From the IMG/VR virus record IMGVR_UViG_3300005253_000048, positions 1 through 49,119 of that record: DNA of 49,119 nucleotides. One strand, given 5' to 3'. A program made the translations under genes and the position numbers. Below are positions 13,210 to 21,579 of the stretch, piece by piece (position 1 is the stretch's first letter; every line of letters starts with the position of its first letter). The DNA is from a virus. Below the pieces are notes generated by a model. It saw only the letters and a list, made by a program, of their open reading frames with translations, did not search any database and was not told the DNA's origin.

Positions 13210-13380
13210 ATGAGCAAGAAAGGGTTGAAGGGCGTTGCTATCGGATGGCTTGGGATAGCCGTTATTGGGGGATTAATCTGGGCGGTTCCCGCTCACGCCA
13301 TGGTGATTTCATATGGCATTATAGGGGCCGGACTACTGACCTGTTTGTTTTATAAGTTTGGGAAAACCTATGAACGGTAA
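13210..13380 (+). CDS. Small membrane protein (56 residues)
   Basis: AAAGGAGG precedes the ATG at 13210. The product has a basic start, a first span from VAIGWLGIAVIGGLIW, an Ala-His-Ala turn, and a second span IGAGLLTCLFYKF. The first span plus AVPAHA could instead act as a signal peptide with cleavage after the second Ala. It is followed without gap by another two-span protein. Confidence 0.62.
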   Translation: MSKKGLKGVAIGWLGIAVIGGLIWAVPAHAMVISYGIIGAGLLTCLFYKFGKTYER

Positions 13381-13390
13381 GGAGGCCGTA

Positions 13391-13591
13391 ATGACAGGGA
13401 ATATGATTTTCCGACATGGCTGTTGTGTCGTCCTCGGCGGCAGCCTCGGGTTTGCCACGGTCCTTGCTGTAGGGGGCAATTATCCGGCCGCGTCGTTGTA
13501 TTGCGGAATTGCCGCATTAGCTTTTTTCTTGCGGGGTGCGGGGGTGCTCTGGTCGAAAGGAGTGAAACCTCCTTGCTGGCCGTTTCAATAA
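13391..13591 (+). CDS. Small membrane protein (66 residues)
   Basis: TAAGGAGG overlaps the previous stop. Two hydrophobic stretches (CCVVLGGSLGFATVLAVGG and LYCGIAALAFFLRGAGVLW) make a two-span protein with short polar ends. Together with 12614 and 13210 it forms a cluster of three small membrane genes downstream of the recombinase; a role in exclusion or envelope alteration is speculation. Confidence 0.62.
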   Translation: MTGNMIFRHGCCVVLGGSLGFATVLAVGGNYPAASLYCGIAALAFFLRGAGVLWSKGVKPPCWPFQ

Positions 13592-13604
13592 GGAGCAATA
13601 TACG

Positions 13605-14177
13605 ATGACGACAAACTTGGAAAAATTCAAGGCAGCGGAAGCCGTTTTAGACGCCGCCGCCCGCCGCTGCGTGATTGACGCAATTGGCAATGAGCTAAAA
13701 TCGCTCTGGCGCATCGGAGGCAAGGGGAAAAATTTCGAGCTGGAAGAATGGGCCGTCGAAAAGATCGGCTACAACGAAGTGAAGGCGGCTGATATTAGCC
13801 TTTATTTTGTCAAGCGCCCGTCCAATGAGCAGGTCATGGCTATCCAAGGGTTATCGTGCCAACCGATAGAATTTGATCGGGTGCTCATATATGTCCGCAG
13901 TGAAAATTTCTCTGCTGCCGCTTATCTCAATGACGTGCTGAATGGTAAAACTTGGTCGACATCAAAAGCCGCTATGGAATCGCGAGCCAAAGAATTATGC
14001 ACCATCTATATCGCCGGCGAAGGACAATTTTGCTGCCAGTACTGTGGGAAAGCGACGGACGACGCCAACCGTGTTACTGCGACGATCATCGCCCGCCAAT
14101 ATCCTGGCATGAGAAAGGCTTTCGATTATTGTTCAAATAGATGCGCCGGGCATGACCAAATGGCTCATGAAGGCTGA
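13605..14177 (+). CDS. Protein with C-terminal zinc site, unknown (190 residues)
   Basis: AAGGAG lies nine bases before the ATG. The first 140 residues show no known domain but alternate helices and strands in an ordered way (LDAAARRCVIDAIGNELKSL; ISLYFVKRPS; FDRVLIYVRS). The last 50 hold a zinc-type site: CCQYCGKATDD and FDYCSNRCAGHDQ, four Cys in two CxxC/CxxxC pairs, as in proteins that bind nucleic acid. It is the largest gene in this stretch and looks more AT-rich than its neighbours, which may mark separate acquisition. Confidence 0.68.
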   Translation: MTTNLEKFKAAEAVLDAAARRCVIDAIGNELKSLWRIGGKGKNFELEEWAVEKIGYNEVKAADISLYFVKRPSNEQVMAIQGLSCQPIEFDRVLIYVRSENFSAAAYLNDVLNGKTWSTSKAAMESRAKELCTIYIAGEGQFCCQYCGKATDDANRVTATIIARQYPGMRKAFDYCSNRCAGHDQMAHEG

Positions 14178-14188
14178 CCGCAAAGGAG
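14174..14188 (+). repeat. Recurring stop/ribosome-binding cassette, copy 2
   Basis: CTGACCGCAAAGGAG, identical to 12911-12925. The TGA ends the 190-residue gene and AAAGGAG serves the 54-residue gene. Confidence 0.7.
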
Positions 14189-14197
14189 GATTTGACG

Positions 14198-14362
14198 ATG
14201 CACAAAGACGTTCTGAAATATGACGGACGCAGACCGGAACCGCCATACGAAGACCCCGAACCTGTATGCTGCCAATGCGGCGCGGCCTTGGACGAAGCAG
14301 CCCCGCCGCTTTGTGAAGACTGTCAGGACCGGGAGCGGCTGACGCCGCCCGATGAACTATAG
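14198..14362 (+). CDS. Small zinc-ribbon protein (54 residues)
   Basis: Starts nine bases after AAAGGAG. The product is acidic and Pro-rich with one zinc ribbon: PVCCQCGAALDEA and PLCEDCQDRERL. Function unknown; such one-ribbon peptides are frequent in phage early operons. Confidence 0.62.
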   Translation: MHKDVLKYDGRRPEPPYEDPEPVCCQCGAALDEAAPPLCEDCQDRERLTPPDEL

Positions 14363-14372
14363 GGAGGCCGAT

Positions 14373-14513
14373 ATGGATGACGACGAAGACGAACCCTACG
14401 CGGGCCTGGACATCGACGCGCCCGAGGACAACCCGAACCCGACTGCGGCTTATCCCGTTGACATTGAATGTTGGTCGGGCTGTGACGATCCCGACTGTCC
14501 ATATACTCACTGA
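14373..14513 (+). CDS. Small acidic protein with Cys triplet (46 residues)
   Basis: GGGAGG precedes the ATG. The product begins MDDDEDEPYAG and ends with CWSGCDDPDC, three Cys that could bind a metal. Strongly acidic small proteins may mimic DNA, but nothing here proves that. Confidence 0.55.
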   Translation: MDDDEDEPYAGLDIDAPEDNPNPTAAYPVDIECWSGCDDPDCPYTH

Positions 14514-14524
14514 CTGCAAAGGAG
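14510..14524 (+). repeat. Recurring stop/ribosome-binding cassette, copy 3
   Basis: CTGACTGCAAAGGAG, one base different from copies 1 and 2, again joining a TGA stop to the ribosome-binding site of the next gene. Confidence 0.7.
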
Positions 14525-14531
14525 CGCTATC

Positions 14532-14825
14532 ATGGACAATTTCAACACCACTCTAGACGCGATGGAGTTGGCTGGGGAGAAGCTATACAAGGCTCAGTGC
14601 GCCTATCTCCAGGCAGCTCAAGCCTTGCTCAAGCTATACCAAGCGGGCGAAGGAACCGACAAAGAACGGGAGAGCGCCGCCGACCATCTGGAGGATGCGA
14701 AGCTGATCCCCTGGCGTGAACGCGCCATAGATGGCCGTATCATCAACACCACACCGTGCGCCGGTATCGAGGGGGCGGAGGTGCCGCATATGCAGACAGA
14801 AAGACTATCGGAGAAAATATCTTAG
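14532..14825 (+). CDS. Last rightward gene, helical protein, unknown (97 residues)
   Basis: CAAAGGAG lies eight bases before the ATG. The first 70 residues are helical (AMELAGEKLYKAQCAYLQAA; ERESAADHLEDAKLI), the end is loose. It closes the rightward operon. Its last four bases overlap the last four of the leftward late operon, so there is no room for a terminator between the converging transcripts. Confidence 0.68.
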   Translation: MDNFNTTLDAMELAGEKLYKAQCAYLQAAQALLKLYQAGEGTDKERESAADHLEDAKLIPWRERAIDGRIINTTPCAGIEGAEVPHMQTERLSEKIS

Positions 14826-15121
14826 GCGGAAGGAACGCCAGGCCCTTTCCAATTGAAGTATTTTATGCCTACCGTGGAAACGGCGAGGAACGCTGGCAGG
14901 GATATGAGCTTCCATGATCCCGGCTTTTTCAGCAATCCCCAAGCCATTCGGGCGTCGGCCTTGATCTTATCCCATAAGCTGCCGCCGAAATGATAGTCGT
15001 GATCATGGCGCACAAACACGTCATGGGCGCTCCCGCTGAGGATCAGCTTATCGGGGATCGCTGTCCCGCCGTCTGACATCGAGTTGTCCCACGGACCTGG
15101 GTTTGGATTTTGGGCGGCCAT
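14822..15121 (-). CDS. Lysis-cassette membrane protein with phospholipase-like HD motif
   Basis: A 99-residue protein seven bases after GAGG. The centre reads PDKLILSGSAHDVFVRHDHDYHF, then KIKADARMAWGLL, a pattern (HD-x-x-Y ... AD) I recall in small phage proteins that resemble phospholipase A2 active sites. The C-terminal LISLPAFLAVSTVGIKYF is one membrane span. As the gene after the endolysin, and last in the late operon, it may attack or disturb the membrane at lysis. Enzyme activity is inferred only from the motif. Confidence 0.6.
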   Translation of the reverse strand: MAAQNPNPGPWDNSMSDGGTAIPDKLILSGSAHDVFVRHDHDYHFGGSLWDKIKADARMAWGLLKKPGSWKLISLPAFLAVSTVGIKYFNWKGPGVPSA

Positions 15122-15133
15122 AGAGGAACCTCG

Positions 15134-15655
15134 TTATAAGATTTTTAGGCGGTTATAGGTTGCGCGCTGGACCTCGAACAGCCGGCGGAACCAGCCGCGG
15201 CCGTAGCGTTGGAAGTTGGCCGTCTCGGCGTACCGCTTTGCTCGACGGGCCAGGAAGTCGGTCAGCACCGCCGGCGGCTCGCAATCGTGGACCGCGGCGA
15301 GGGTGACTGGGCCGAAATATCCGTCAGCCGTTACCCCCAGGGCGCGTTGAAGCAGCTTGCGGGCGGTTCGTGGACCTTGGTTTACGGCGCAATCAAAGAC
15401 CGCAAAGCCGAGTACTGCGGGCAATGACTGGCATTTACAGGTTTCCCAGAAATGTTCCCAATAAAGCTCGATGGCCGTCTCGCGGCTCAAGTCCTGAACG
15501 GTAACGGGGGTGGCGTAGGGCACGACGCCCTTGAGGAAGCGTAGCGAAATCCCATGATTGGTGATGCCGCCGGGGTCCTTGGGGTCGTCGACCAAGCCGC
15601 CTTCCCGTTCAAGCACGAAAGCGACGGCGATTTGGAACCGATCAATCTCAACCAT
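15134..15655 (-). CDS. Endolysin, glycoside hydrolase family 108 muramidase
   Basis: A 173-residue protein. The start FVLEREGGLVDDPKDPGG is the GH108 signature with catalytic Glu18, followed by TNHGISLRFL. The second half (FDCAVNQGPRTARKLLQRAL; GYFGPVTLAAV) is the peptidoglycan-binding domain usual in these enzymes. It cuts the glycan strands of peptidoglycan to release progeny. There is no signal sequence, so it needs the holin. Its ATG overlaps the end of the broken lipoprotein gene by eight bases. Confidence 0.93.
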   Translation of the reverse strand: MVEIDRFQIAVAFVLEREGGLVDDPKDPGGITNHGISLRFLKGVVPYATPVTVQDLSRETAIELYWEHFWETCKCQSLPAVLGFAVFDCAVNQGPRTARKLLQRALGVTADGYFGPVTLAAVHDCEPPAVLTDFLARRAKRYAETANFQRYGRGWFRRLFEVQRATYNRLKIL

Positions 15656-16385
15656 CGGCCTTCTCCAGCATCTTATCGACGTGCGAATTGTCGAGCGCCG
15701 TTGACATTACCACGCATGGGTCAGCCACCAGGACCAGGAGCCGCGTCCGAGCATTTGGGGAAGAATAGATCGCTATGAATGTCGTGGTCTTGCGCCAGCC
15801 TGGGACGACGTATTGATCATAACGCATAGACGCTGGCACTGCCGTGAACTGTTCAAGAAACCGTTCCGCCAAGGCCCCCCCGGATGACGCGCATGGTGGC
15901 GCTGGGGAATGATGCTGACATGGCGCGGGTAAACGCACCGAACAAGCCATAAGCGCAGGAAGTGGGATGGAATTCTAGTTGGGCGGAAATATTCAGTGCA
16001 GACGATTCAAGCGCCGGCCCGTTTATTGGGAGAAACCGCCTCATGGAGTATACGGATGTCGATGCCACTGCTGTAACACATTCTTTCGTGACGAACGCTA
16101 TCACGACCTTACTGTATCCAGGCTTCTTGAAGATGAAGATTCGGTCAGGGTTCTCGTCCGAGATCGGTGGCGAACTATTGTACCAGCTAAGGAAGGGGAT
16201 GAACATTTCCCCCTTTAGCTCCATTACAGAGATACGGGGGTCCATCGCCAGCGTCTTAGCGCTGTACGCTTCCCATGAAACCTTACAAGCAGGCTCTTCC
16301 GGGGGGGGGCTGGCTCTAGGAACAGGATTGGCACACGCCGCCAATGCTATCAGAGCCGCGACTAAAAAGGGGCAGTGTACCTCAT
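15648..16385 (-). pseudogene. Lipoprotein gene with two compensating frameshifts
   Basis: The ATG at 16385 follows GAGAGG, 13 bases after the holin stop, but reading stops after seven codons in a T5 run. Adding one T gives MRYTAPFLVAALIALAAC, a clear lipoprotein signal, continuing in the long frame 16344-15853. That frame ends after a G7 run (complement of 15875-15881); dropping one G joins the frame ending at 15648 inside the endolysin start. The restored protein would be 245 residues and the net length stays a multiple of three. The middle (FIPFLSWYNSSP; IFIFKKPGYSKVVIAFV) has no known domain. Either homopolymer sequencing errors or real decay explain it. Confidence 0.65.
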
Positions 16386-16397
16386 CGGATTATCCTC

Positions 16398-16616
16398 TCA
16401 GTCGTGGTGCTCGGCTTTCTCTTTGGTGCGCTTGTACTCGTATCGCATGATGATAAGCCGGAAAATGGCGATGGCACAACCCAAAAGGACGAGAATGATC
16501 GTGCCCGTGCTTTCGAGGGACTGCATCCATAGGGGGGAGGAGACAAGGCCAGCGCCCAACGCGCTGTCAACCGTGGCCTTCTGTGCCGCCGTTCCTGTCA
16601 CGCCTAGTCCTAGCAT
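16398..16616 (-). CDS. Putative holin
   Basis: A 72-residue protein seven bases after TAGGAG. It has a polar N-terminal part, one strong membrane span (TIILVLLGCAIAIFRLIIM) and a charged C-terminal tail (RYEYKRTKEKAEHHD). Size, single span, basic tail and position just ahead of the lipoprotein and endolysin genes fit a holin. There is no family signature, so the call rests on topology and position. Confidence 0.6.
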   Translation of the reverse strand: MLGLGVTGTAAQKATVDSALGAGLVSSPLWMQSLESTGTIILVLLGCAIAIFRLIIMRYEYKRTKEKAEHHD

Positions 16617-16626
16617 CGGTCGTCTC

Positions 16627-17982
16627 CTACAGTTCAGATACCGCTCGCCAGTGGAAGCCCTTCAACTCATCAATGGCACCGCTGGTAGCAAAGTCACAAT
16701 GGCAACCGTTGAAGCCAATATCCTCCAGGGTGATGTTGTGATCCGCGCCAGTCGTCAGATCGCGATATTTGCCTGACGCTCCGGTGGTGGAATATCCGGT
16801 CATTGTCGGGGCGGCCCGCTTCGTGACTTTGAAATGGATGGAGAGAGACCCGGCCGCCACGGGATCGGAAAACCGGACGGCCCCGTTCTCCGTGCTGGTC
16901 CCCACCGCCGTTCCGATGTCGTATGAGTGCTCGTAAAACCGCTGGCATTTTGCCAATTCGGCCCCGTAGGTTTCCTTCTCGATTGTGGTGGCGACCGAAC
17001 CCAATTCCAGTTGCACGTCGGTGATGTAGAACACGTCAGAGGCCACAAGATCGGTGTCGTCTACATGGATGAACACGGCGACGTTGGCGGCGGAAGCGGT
17101 GTCAATGGAAATGCCCTCGATCTTGAAGGTCTGGTAGGTGTTGGTCAGCGCAAGATTCGCAGCGGTGTTCTCGGCCGTCCAGTTGGCGACGAACGTCGGG
17201 TTGGTGCCCTCGGCGCTCCATGCGTTCACCACGTCGGAGGTCACGCTGTCCGCCGTGCTATCCCAGGACAGGACGTGCGCCCGCAGGTTCTCGGCTTGGC
17301 CCGATGTCGTCCGGGCCTTGAATGACAGACTCGCCGTGCCACCGATGAACTTGGCCGCATCCTTGGCTTCAAGAACCTGGAGGATGCCCATCTTCTGCGA
17401 TGTCGCGCTGACCGTCTCGACATCGAACTTGATGGCGGAATAGGTCCCGGTCGGAACCACCGATGTTTCCTGCGAAATGTCCGCCCTGTCGTTGCCGTCC
17501 GAAAGCAATATCCAGCGGTCGAACAGGAACGTGTCATCGCTGTTGGCCGGCGTGGTGGCGCTGGTGTACGTGCCCCCTCGCTGGTTGATCCTGAAATCGG
17601 CGTTGATGATGCCGCTCTTCCCAACCTCGACGTTCGCCCACTGGGGATCAGAGGTCGCACCCGTGGTCTGGAGGAACTGGCCCGACGTGCCAGAACTGAC
17701 ATCCTGCGCGTCACCATGTACCGGATCAGCAGTGAAGATTGTGGAAGCATCGGAATCCGTCAGGACCACCTTGTAATCCTGCGGTTTGAGGAAGATTTCC
17801 CCGAACCGCCCCGCCGAGTCCGCCACTACCGGGTTGGCGTTCGCGGAAGACAGCGCGTTGTCCGAATAGGTGTCCAGGCGAGTCGTGGTGCCCGTCACGT
17901 AGAAATTAAGCAGGCCGCCGCTGTAGATGTCGCCGTTGGAGTCCACGGGCTGTTCCCGGGGCGGTGTGAAGCGTGTTGCCAT
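16627..17982 (-). CDS. Tail fibre/spike protein
   Basis: A 451-residue protein. Residues 1-90 (TRFTPPREQPVDSNGD; FYVTGTTTRLDTYSD; VVADSAGRFGEIFLKPQDYK) match the virion-binding head domain of P22-type tailspikes and related fibres. The middle is beta-rich with a carbohydrate-binding look (GTYSAIKFDVETVSATSQKM). The C-terminal part has DVQLELGSVATTIEKETYG, then ELAKCQRFYEHSY, a segment common at the end of phage tail proteins. It probably binds host surface sugar. It is the last structural gene before lysis. Confidence 0.82.
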   Translation of the reverse strand: MATRFTPPREQPVDSNGDIYSGGLLNFYVTGTTTRLDTYSDNALSSANANPVVADSAGRFGEIFLKPQDYKVVLTDSDASTIFTADPVHGDAQDVSSGTSGQFLQTTGATSDPQWANVEVGKSGIINADFRINQRGGTYTSATTPANSDDTFLFDRWILLSDGNDRADISQETSVVPTGTYSAIKFDVETVSATSQKMGILQVLEAKDAAKFIGGTASLSFKARTTSGQAENLRAHVLSWDSTADSVTSDVVNAWSAEGTNPTFVANWTAENTAANLALTNTYQTFKIEGISIDTASAANVAVFIHVDDTDLVASDVFYITDVQLELGSVATTIEKETYGAELAKCQRFYEHSYDIGTAVGTSTENGAVRFSDPVAAGSLSIHFKVTKRAAPTMTGYSTTGASGKYRDLTTGADHNITLEDIGFNGCHCDFATSGAIDELKGFHWRAVSEL

Positions 17983-19322
17983 TATCGGGGTCTCCTCATT
18001 CTTTCTAGCTGATTCTCGACACGTCCCGCCTCGGCCCCAACTCCAAGTCCCAGAGCCCCCCGCTGAACACCCTGAGTTCCATACGGGACGGTCTTAATCC
18101 TCGGACGCACCCCGGCTGCCAAGGCGCGGGCTTTCTCCGCTGCTAGGCGTGTCCCGCGTTCTCCTAGCTTTTGAGCACCGTGAGCCAACACCGGAACACC
18201 TATAGCGCCGGCAGCAGCACCTATCGGGCCAAAGGCGCTACCAACGGCAGCACCACCTCCAGAACCCAAGCCAAAGCCCAACATGTTCGTTTGTTGACCC
18301 GTCCCCGGTCCCAGTTTTCCCAAGCGTTTCAAGACATTCCTCGTAAAATTTCCGGCCACCACTTCCCGCATGGCCTTGACTTCATCTTTTGTGAAACCCT
18401 TAATGCGCCTTTTGTCTTTCAAGAGTGCCCGAAATCCAATACGGAGGCCGTTTTCAAAACCGCTGGCTTGGTTTCTGGCGTATTCAAAAATATCGTCAAT
18501 TTCTTCCGACTTGCTCATCTTTGCCCAGAGACGCCTTGCTTTTTTAAGTGTCTCCCCTGCTTTTTCAGCCGAACCTGAGACAAGATCATCAGCAGTCAAG
18601 CCATTCACATAATCGTCAATGTGGGCGACCATCTTTGATCCTATGCGGGCTTCATCCCTATTTAGACTGTTGGCGGCGTTCTTAATCTGCCGCCGAACAA
18701 TCATCAAGTCTTGCATATCGAGTTCGCTGCCAAGACGTTTTGAAATAGCCTTGAGCGCTGATGCGGCGATTGGGTGCAAGGCGGAGTCAAACCCTGACTT
18801 GAATATGGAAGTCTCTAATTTGGCGAGCGCGTTCTGGTAACTATCCAGTGAAATAACGGCATCACTGCCCCTTACTTTCTGGAATAGTGCCGCACCTTCT
18901 TCCTTGAGTTGCCCAGTCGTCGGGGCTCCCTTGACCTGTTTCCGGGTGATTCGCTGGGGGACTCGTTTTAATGCCGTCCCGCCTATGCCCCGAAGCGCGG
19001 GCATCCCAATGACGAGCGCCGCTCGCGTTACATCGATCTCGGTTATTGGATCTCCCCTTAACGCTTTGCCGGGGAGACTGATAGCATGAAGAATCTCAAC
19101 TGCGATCTCCGGCAACGCCCACTCTGTTTCCCCAGATTTTGTTCTCCCGAAAGGAAGAAAAGTGCCCCGTTCAACAATTTCTGGATCGAGTAATGGTTCT
19201 CCTGTTTTTTGTGGAACGTCCTGCCCGAGTGTCTTCTCGCCAAGCACACGATTAGCGTACTTAGGCGATGTTTTTTCCGCTTCGGAACCATCAAGAACCG
19301 CAGTTGCGTATTTACCGGCCAT
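17982..19322 (-). CDS. Internal virion (ejection) protein
   Basis: A 446-residue protein from the ATG at 19322 behind GGAACGGGG; the longer reading to 19424 lacks a site. It begins AGKYATAVLDGSEAEKTSPK, typical of phage ejection proteins, has long helices (residues 150-330) and a Gly/Ala-rich hydrophobic stretch near 365-395 (GFGLGSGGGAAVGSAFG; IGAAAGAIGVPVLA) that could enter the host membrane. In P22 the three proteins gp7, gp16 and gp20 are ejected to make a channel for DNA; this gene lies in the equivalent place. Role by position and composition. Confidence 0.7.
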   Translation of the reverse strand: MAGKYATAVLDGSEAEKTSPKYANRVLGEKTLGQDVPQKTGEPLLDPEIVERGTFLPFGRTKSGETEWALPEIAVEILHAISLPGKALRGDPITEIDVTRAALVIGMPALRGIGGTALKRVPQRITRKQVKGAPTTGQLKEEGAALFQKVRGSDAVISLDSYQNALAKLETSIFKSGFDSALHPIAASALKAISKRLGSELDMQDLMIVRRQIKNAANSLNRDEARIGSKMVAHIDDYVNGLTADDLVSGSAEKAGETLKKARRLWAKMSKSEEIDDIFEYARNQASGFENGLRIGFRALLKDKRRIKGFTKDEVKAMREVVAGNFTRNVLKRLGKLGPGTGQQTNMLGFGLGSGGGAAVGSAFGPIGAAAGAIGVPVLAHGAQKLGERGTRLAAEKARALAAGVRPRIKTVPYGTQGVQRGALGLGVGAEAGRVENQLERMRRPR

Positions 19323-19323
19323 G

Positions 19324-20940
19324 TTATTGCCCCGTTCCAAATTCCACATTGAGCGTTTGCATGACGAATCCCTCGACTGCCGTATCTGACAAATCCGGAC
19401 GACGGGCACGAAGTTGTCTTTCAAGCGCCGCCCCGCGTTCCTCGATCATATCTTCGACACTATCAAGCGGGAGTGCCTTTTCAAGATTGTCGGGGTTCAT
19501 GTCCCAGCCGTTTTTCAGGGCGTATTGATAACGGGCGGCAGCGGCGCGAAGCTGACGGGCTTGGGATTTCAATTTTGAATCAAACTCGGTTGGAGAATCC
19601 CCGCTATACCAAGAATCGCCTGGATCAGGAACGCCTCTTCGCAGACGGGTTGCTTCGGCCTCGCTCATCTGTGCGCCGGTTATCTCTTTGATATATCGGT
19701 TGATGTTTTCGATGGCGTTTCTTTTATATGCCGCATAGTCAGCGACTAGCGCCTTGTCCTCGGAATCAAGATCGAAGCCCAGGAATTCTTTGCCCGCCGC
19801 CCATGCTGCTTGAAACCGCGTCCCAATTTGTTGAAATTCTGGCCGGTACGAATCTTCAATAGTCTGGATGCGAGCTAATCCTTCACGGGCGTTGAATAGC
19901 TTTTCCTCAATTGTCCCCCGCCCCTTCTTCCCCCATTCAGCGCCTTTGCCGCCTTGAGTGATTCTCAGAAGTTTTCCATTTTCATCGAATTGAATATCAA
20001 GTCCGGTTTGACGGAGCATATATTTTGAAAGAGCCGCCATGGGGTCTTTCGCTAATTTGATTCCAGCCTGTACTTCATCTGGTAAGGCAAAGAACATTTC
20101 ACGGATACTGGGTGATTCTGATTGTGTTTCATCGCCAGTGATAATATCGCCCGCCGCTTGCCCCACAATATCCCCGCCAGCGCCACCGAGAATGTCCGCG
20201 CCAGTGCCACCGCTAGGCTGATCCGGTCCCTCCAATATTTGAAGGAATTTCTCTTGCGGGGTTAGTTTTACGCCACCAACCGGCTTTATCTTCCAAGTGC
20301 CATCTTTCTGTTTGATGAAATAGCCTTGCCTCTGCTGGCCCTGTTCGTCGGTGTATGTTTGAAGCGTGGGGGCCTTCTCGTCTGTTTTCTTTCTCGCCGC
20401 ATCGTATTGTTTTTGGGTGATGAGACCCCTTTTGAGATCATCAGCCAATTTCCCAGCGGGTGACAGCGGTGCCTTGGCCTTCTGCATCTCGCCAGTCATG
20501 GCAAGCGTTCTGCTGACCCATGCGGCATCAAAGGCATCGGGCATACGTGAAGTGCTGTTGGGCTCAACCCTTTCAAGCGCCTTCCTTACGTTCGCATACC
20601 GATCATCGGGCGTTCCGATTGTCCCTTCGAGAACGTATTGCAGCCCACGGTTCAACTGTGCGATTCGTTCGTCGTCGGCCTCTTGTTCCGCCGTGGACTG
20701 CTTCGCCCGCATGTTCCCGTACTTTATGGCAAAGTCGGGATCAACGGCCGCGACGGATTCAACCGACGGCATTCCGCCACGCTCGAAAAGGGCGCCAAGC
20801 TGATTGCCCCGTTCGATGCCCTGACGCGCCTCCCCCAACTGCATCTTTCCCAGTTCGTTCTGCATCTTTGCCTGACGCCCGGCTTCGACGTTGCGGATGT
20901 CAAACTGTTGAATGTTCGCGGGGTCATAGAACATGGCCAT
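19324..20940 (-). CDS. Internal virion (ejection) protein
   Basis: A 538-residue protein from the ATG at 20940 (GGGAGGGG upstream). It begins MAMFYDPANIQQFDIRNVE, then long Gln/Glu/Arg-rich helices. Residues about 210-270 are Gly/Asp-rich, and the C-terminal half carries helices with FQAAWAAGKEFLGFDLD and YIKEITGAQMSEAEATRLRR, often seen in podophage ejection proteins. It starts at the exact base where the next upstream gene ends, and stops one base before the following start. No lytic transglycosylase motif is seen. Confidence 0.7.
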   Translation of the reverse strand: MAMFYDPANIQQFDIRNVEAGRQAKMQNELGKMQLGEARQGIERGNQLGALFERGGMPSVESVAAVDPDFAIKYGNMRAKQSTAEQEADDERIAQLNRGLQYVLEGTIGTPDDRYANVRKALERVEPNSTSRMPDAFDAAWVSRTLAMTGEMQKAKAPLSPAGKLADDLKRGLITQKQYDAARKKTDEKAPTLQTYTDEQGQQRQGYFIKQKDGTWKIKPVGGVKLTPQEKFLQILEGPDQPSGGTGADILGGAGGDIVGQAAGDIITGDETQSESPSIREMFFALPDEVQAGIKLAKDPMAALSKYMLRQTGLDIQFDENGKLLRITQGGKGAEWGKKGRGTIEEKLFNAREGLARIQTIEDSYRPEFQQIGTRFQAAWAAGKEFLGFDLDSEDKALVADYAAYKRNAIENINRYIKEITGAQMSEAEATRLRRGVPDPGDSWYSGDSPTEFDSKLKSQARQLRAAAARYQYALKNGWDMNPDNLEKALPLDSVEDMIEERGAALERQLRARRPDLSDTAVEGFVMQTLNVEFGTGQ

Positions 20941-21569
20941 CAGGCACCCCTCCCGTACAGATAGGCTAGTTGGTTGCCGGCGTTGGACCATGCGTTCGCC
21001 TGGGCACCGTACCCGCTGGCGCGGGCCGCCCCGGCGTACATTTGGGCACCGCCGATCTGACCAGCAGCGGCGGAACCGGCAGCAGCTCCCTGCGCGGCGG
21101 ATGTTTGGCCAAGTCCGGCCATCGACGCCAGCCGGTTATAATATTGACCGTATTCCTGCGAGGCAACGCCCTGGCCGTACTCCTGAGCGCCCTTGATGGT
21201 GGCCCCGGACATCAACCTCCCGCGTGAGGCAGCCGAGCGGTCCAGCGCCTTCAGCCCCTCGGACAGACGGAACTCATACCCAGGGGATGTCTTGAACCTG
21301 GACATTGCGGTGCCGTAGCGTTCGCCCATCGTCCCTGGAGCGCCTTCGTATTCGGTGCCCTGTAGGGCGGCCATTTGGTAGAGCGCATTGGCTCCCACGT
21401 CCCGCCACGGCCCTATGTCTTCGCGGCCCTGTTCGTACATGGCCTGCGATGTACCCGCCGCCTGTCCGGCCGCCTGTGCCTGGACATCCGCAGCTTTCCC
21501 GGCCGCGCTGGACGTAATCCAGGCCCCGCCAAGAGACGCCAAAGCGCCCCAAAGATCATCCCAAGCCAT
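20940..21569 (-). CDS. DNA-ejection protein of the P22 p32/gp7-like type
   Basis: A 209-residue protein. After an Ala-rich start it reads IGPWRDVGANALYQMAALQG, then FKTSPGYEFRLSEGLKALDR and SRGRLMSGATIKGAQEYGQG, the signature of small phage proteins often annotated as DNA transfer or tail-assembly proteins. The remainder is Gly/Ala/Gln-rich low complexity. It is the first of three ejection-type genes and overlaps the next by one base. Confidence 0.78.
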   Translation of the reverse strand: MAWDDLWGALASLGGAWITSSAAGKAADVQAQAAGQAAGTSQAMYEQGREDIGPWRDVGANALYQMAALQGTEYEGAPGTMGERYGTAMSRFKTSPGYEFRLSEGLKALDRSAASRGRLMSGATIKGAQEYGQGVASQEYGQYYNRLASMAGLGQTSAAQGAAAGSAAAGQIGGAQMYAGAARASGYGAQANAWSNAGNQLAYLYGRGA

Positions 21570-21579
21570 GTTTTGCTCC

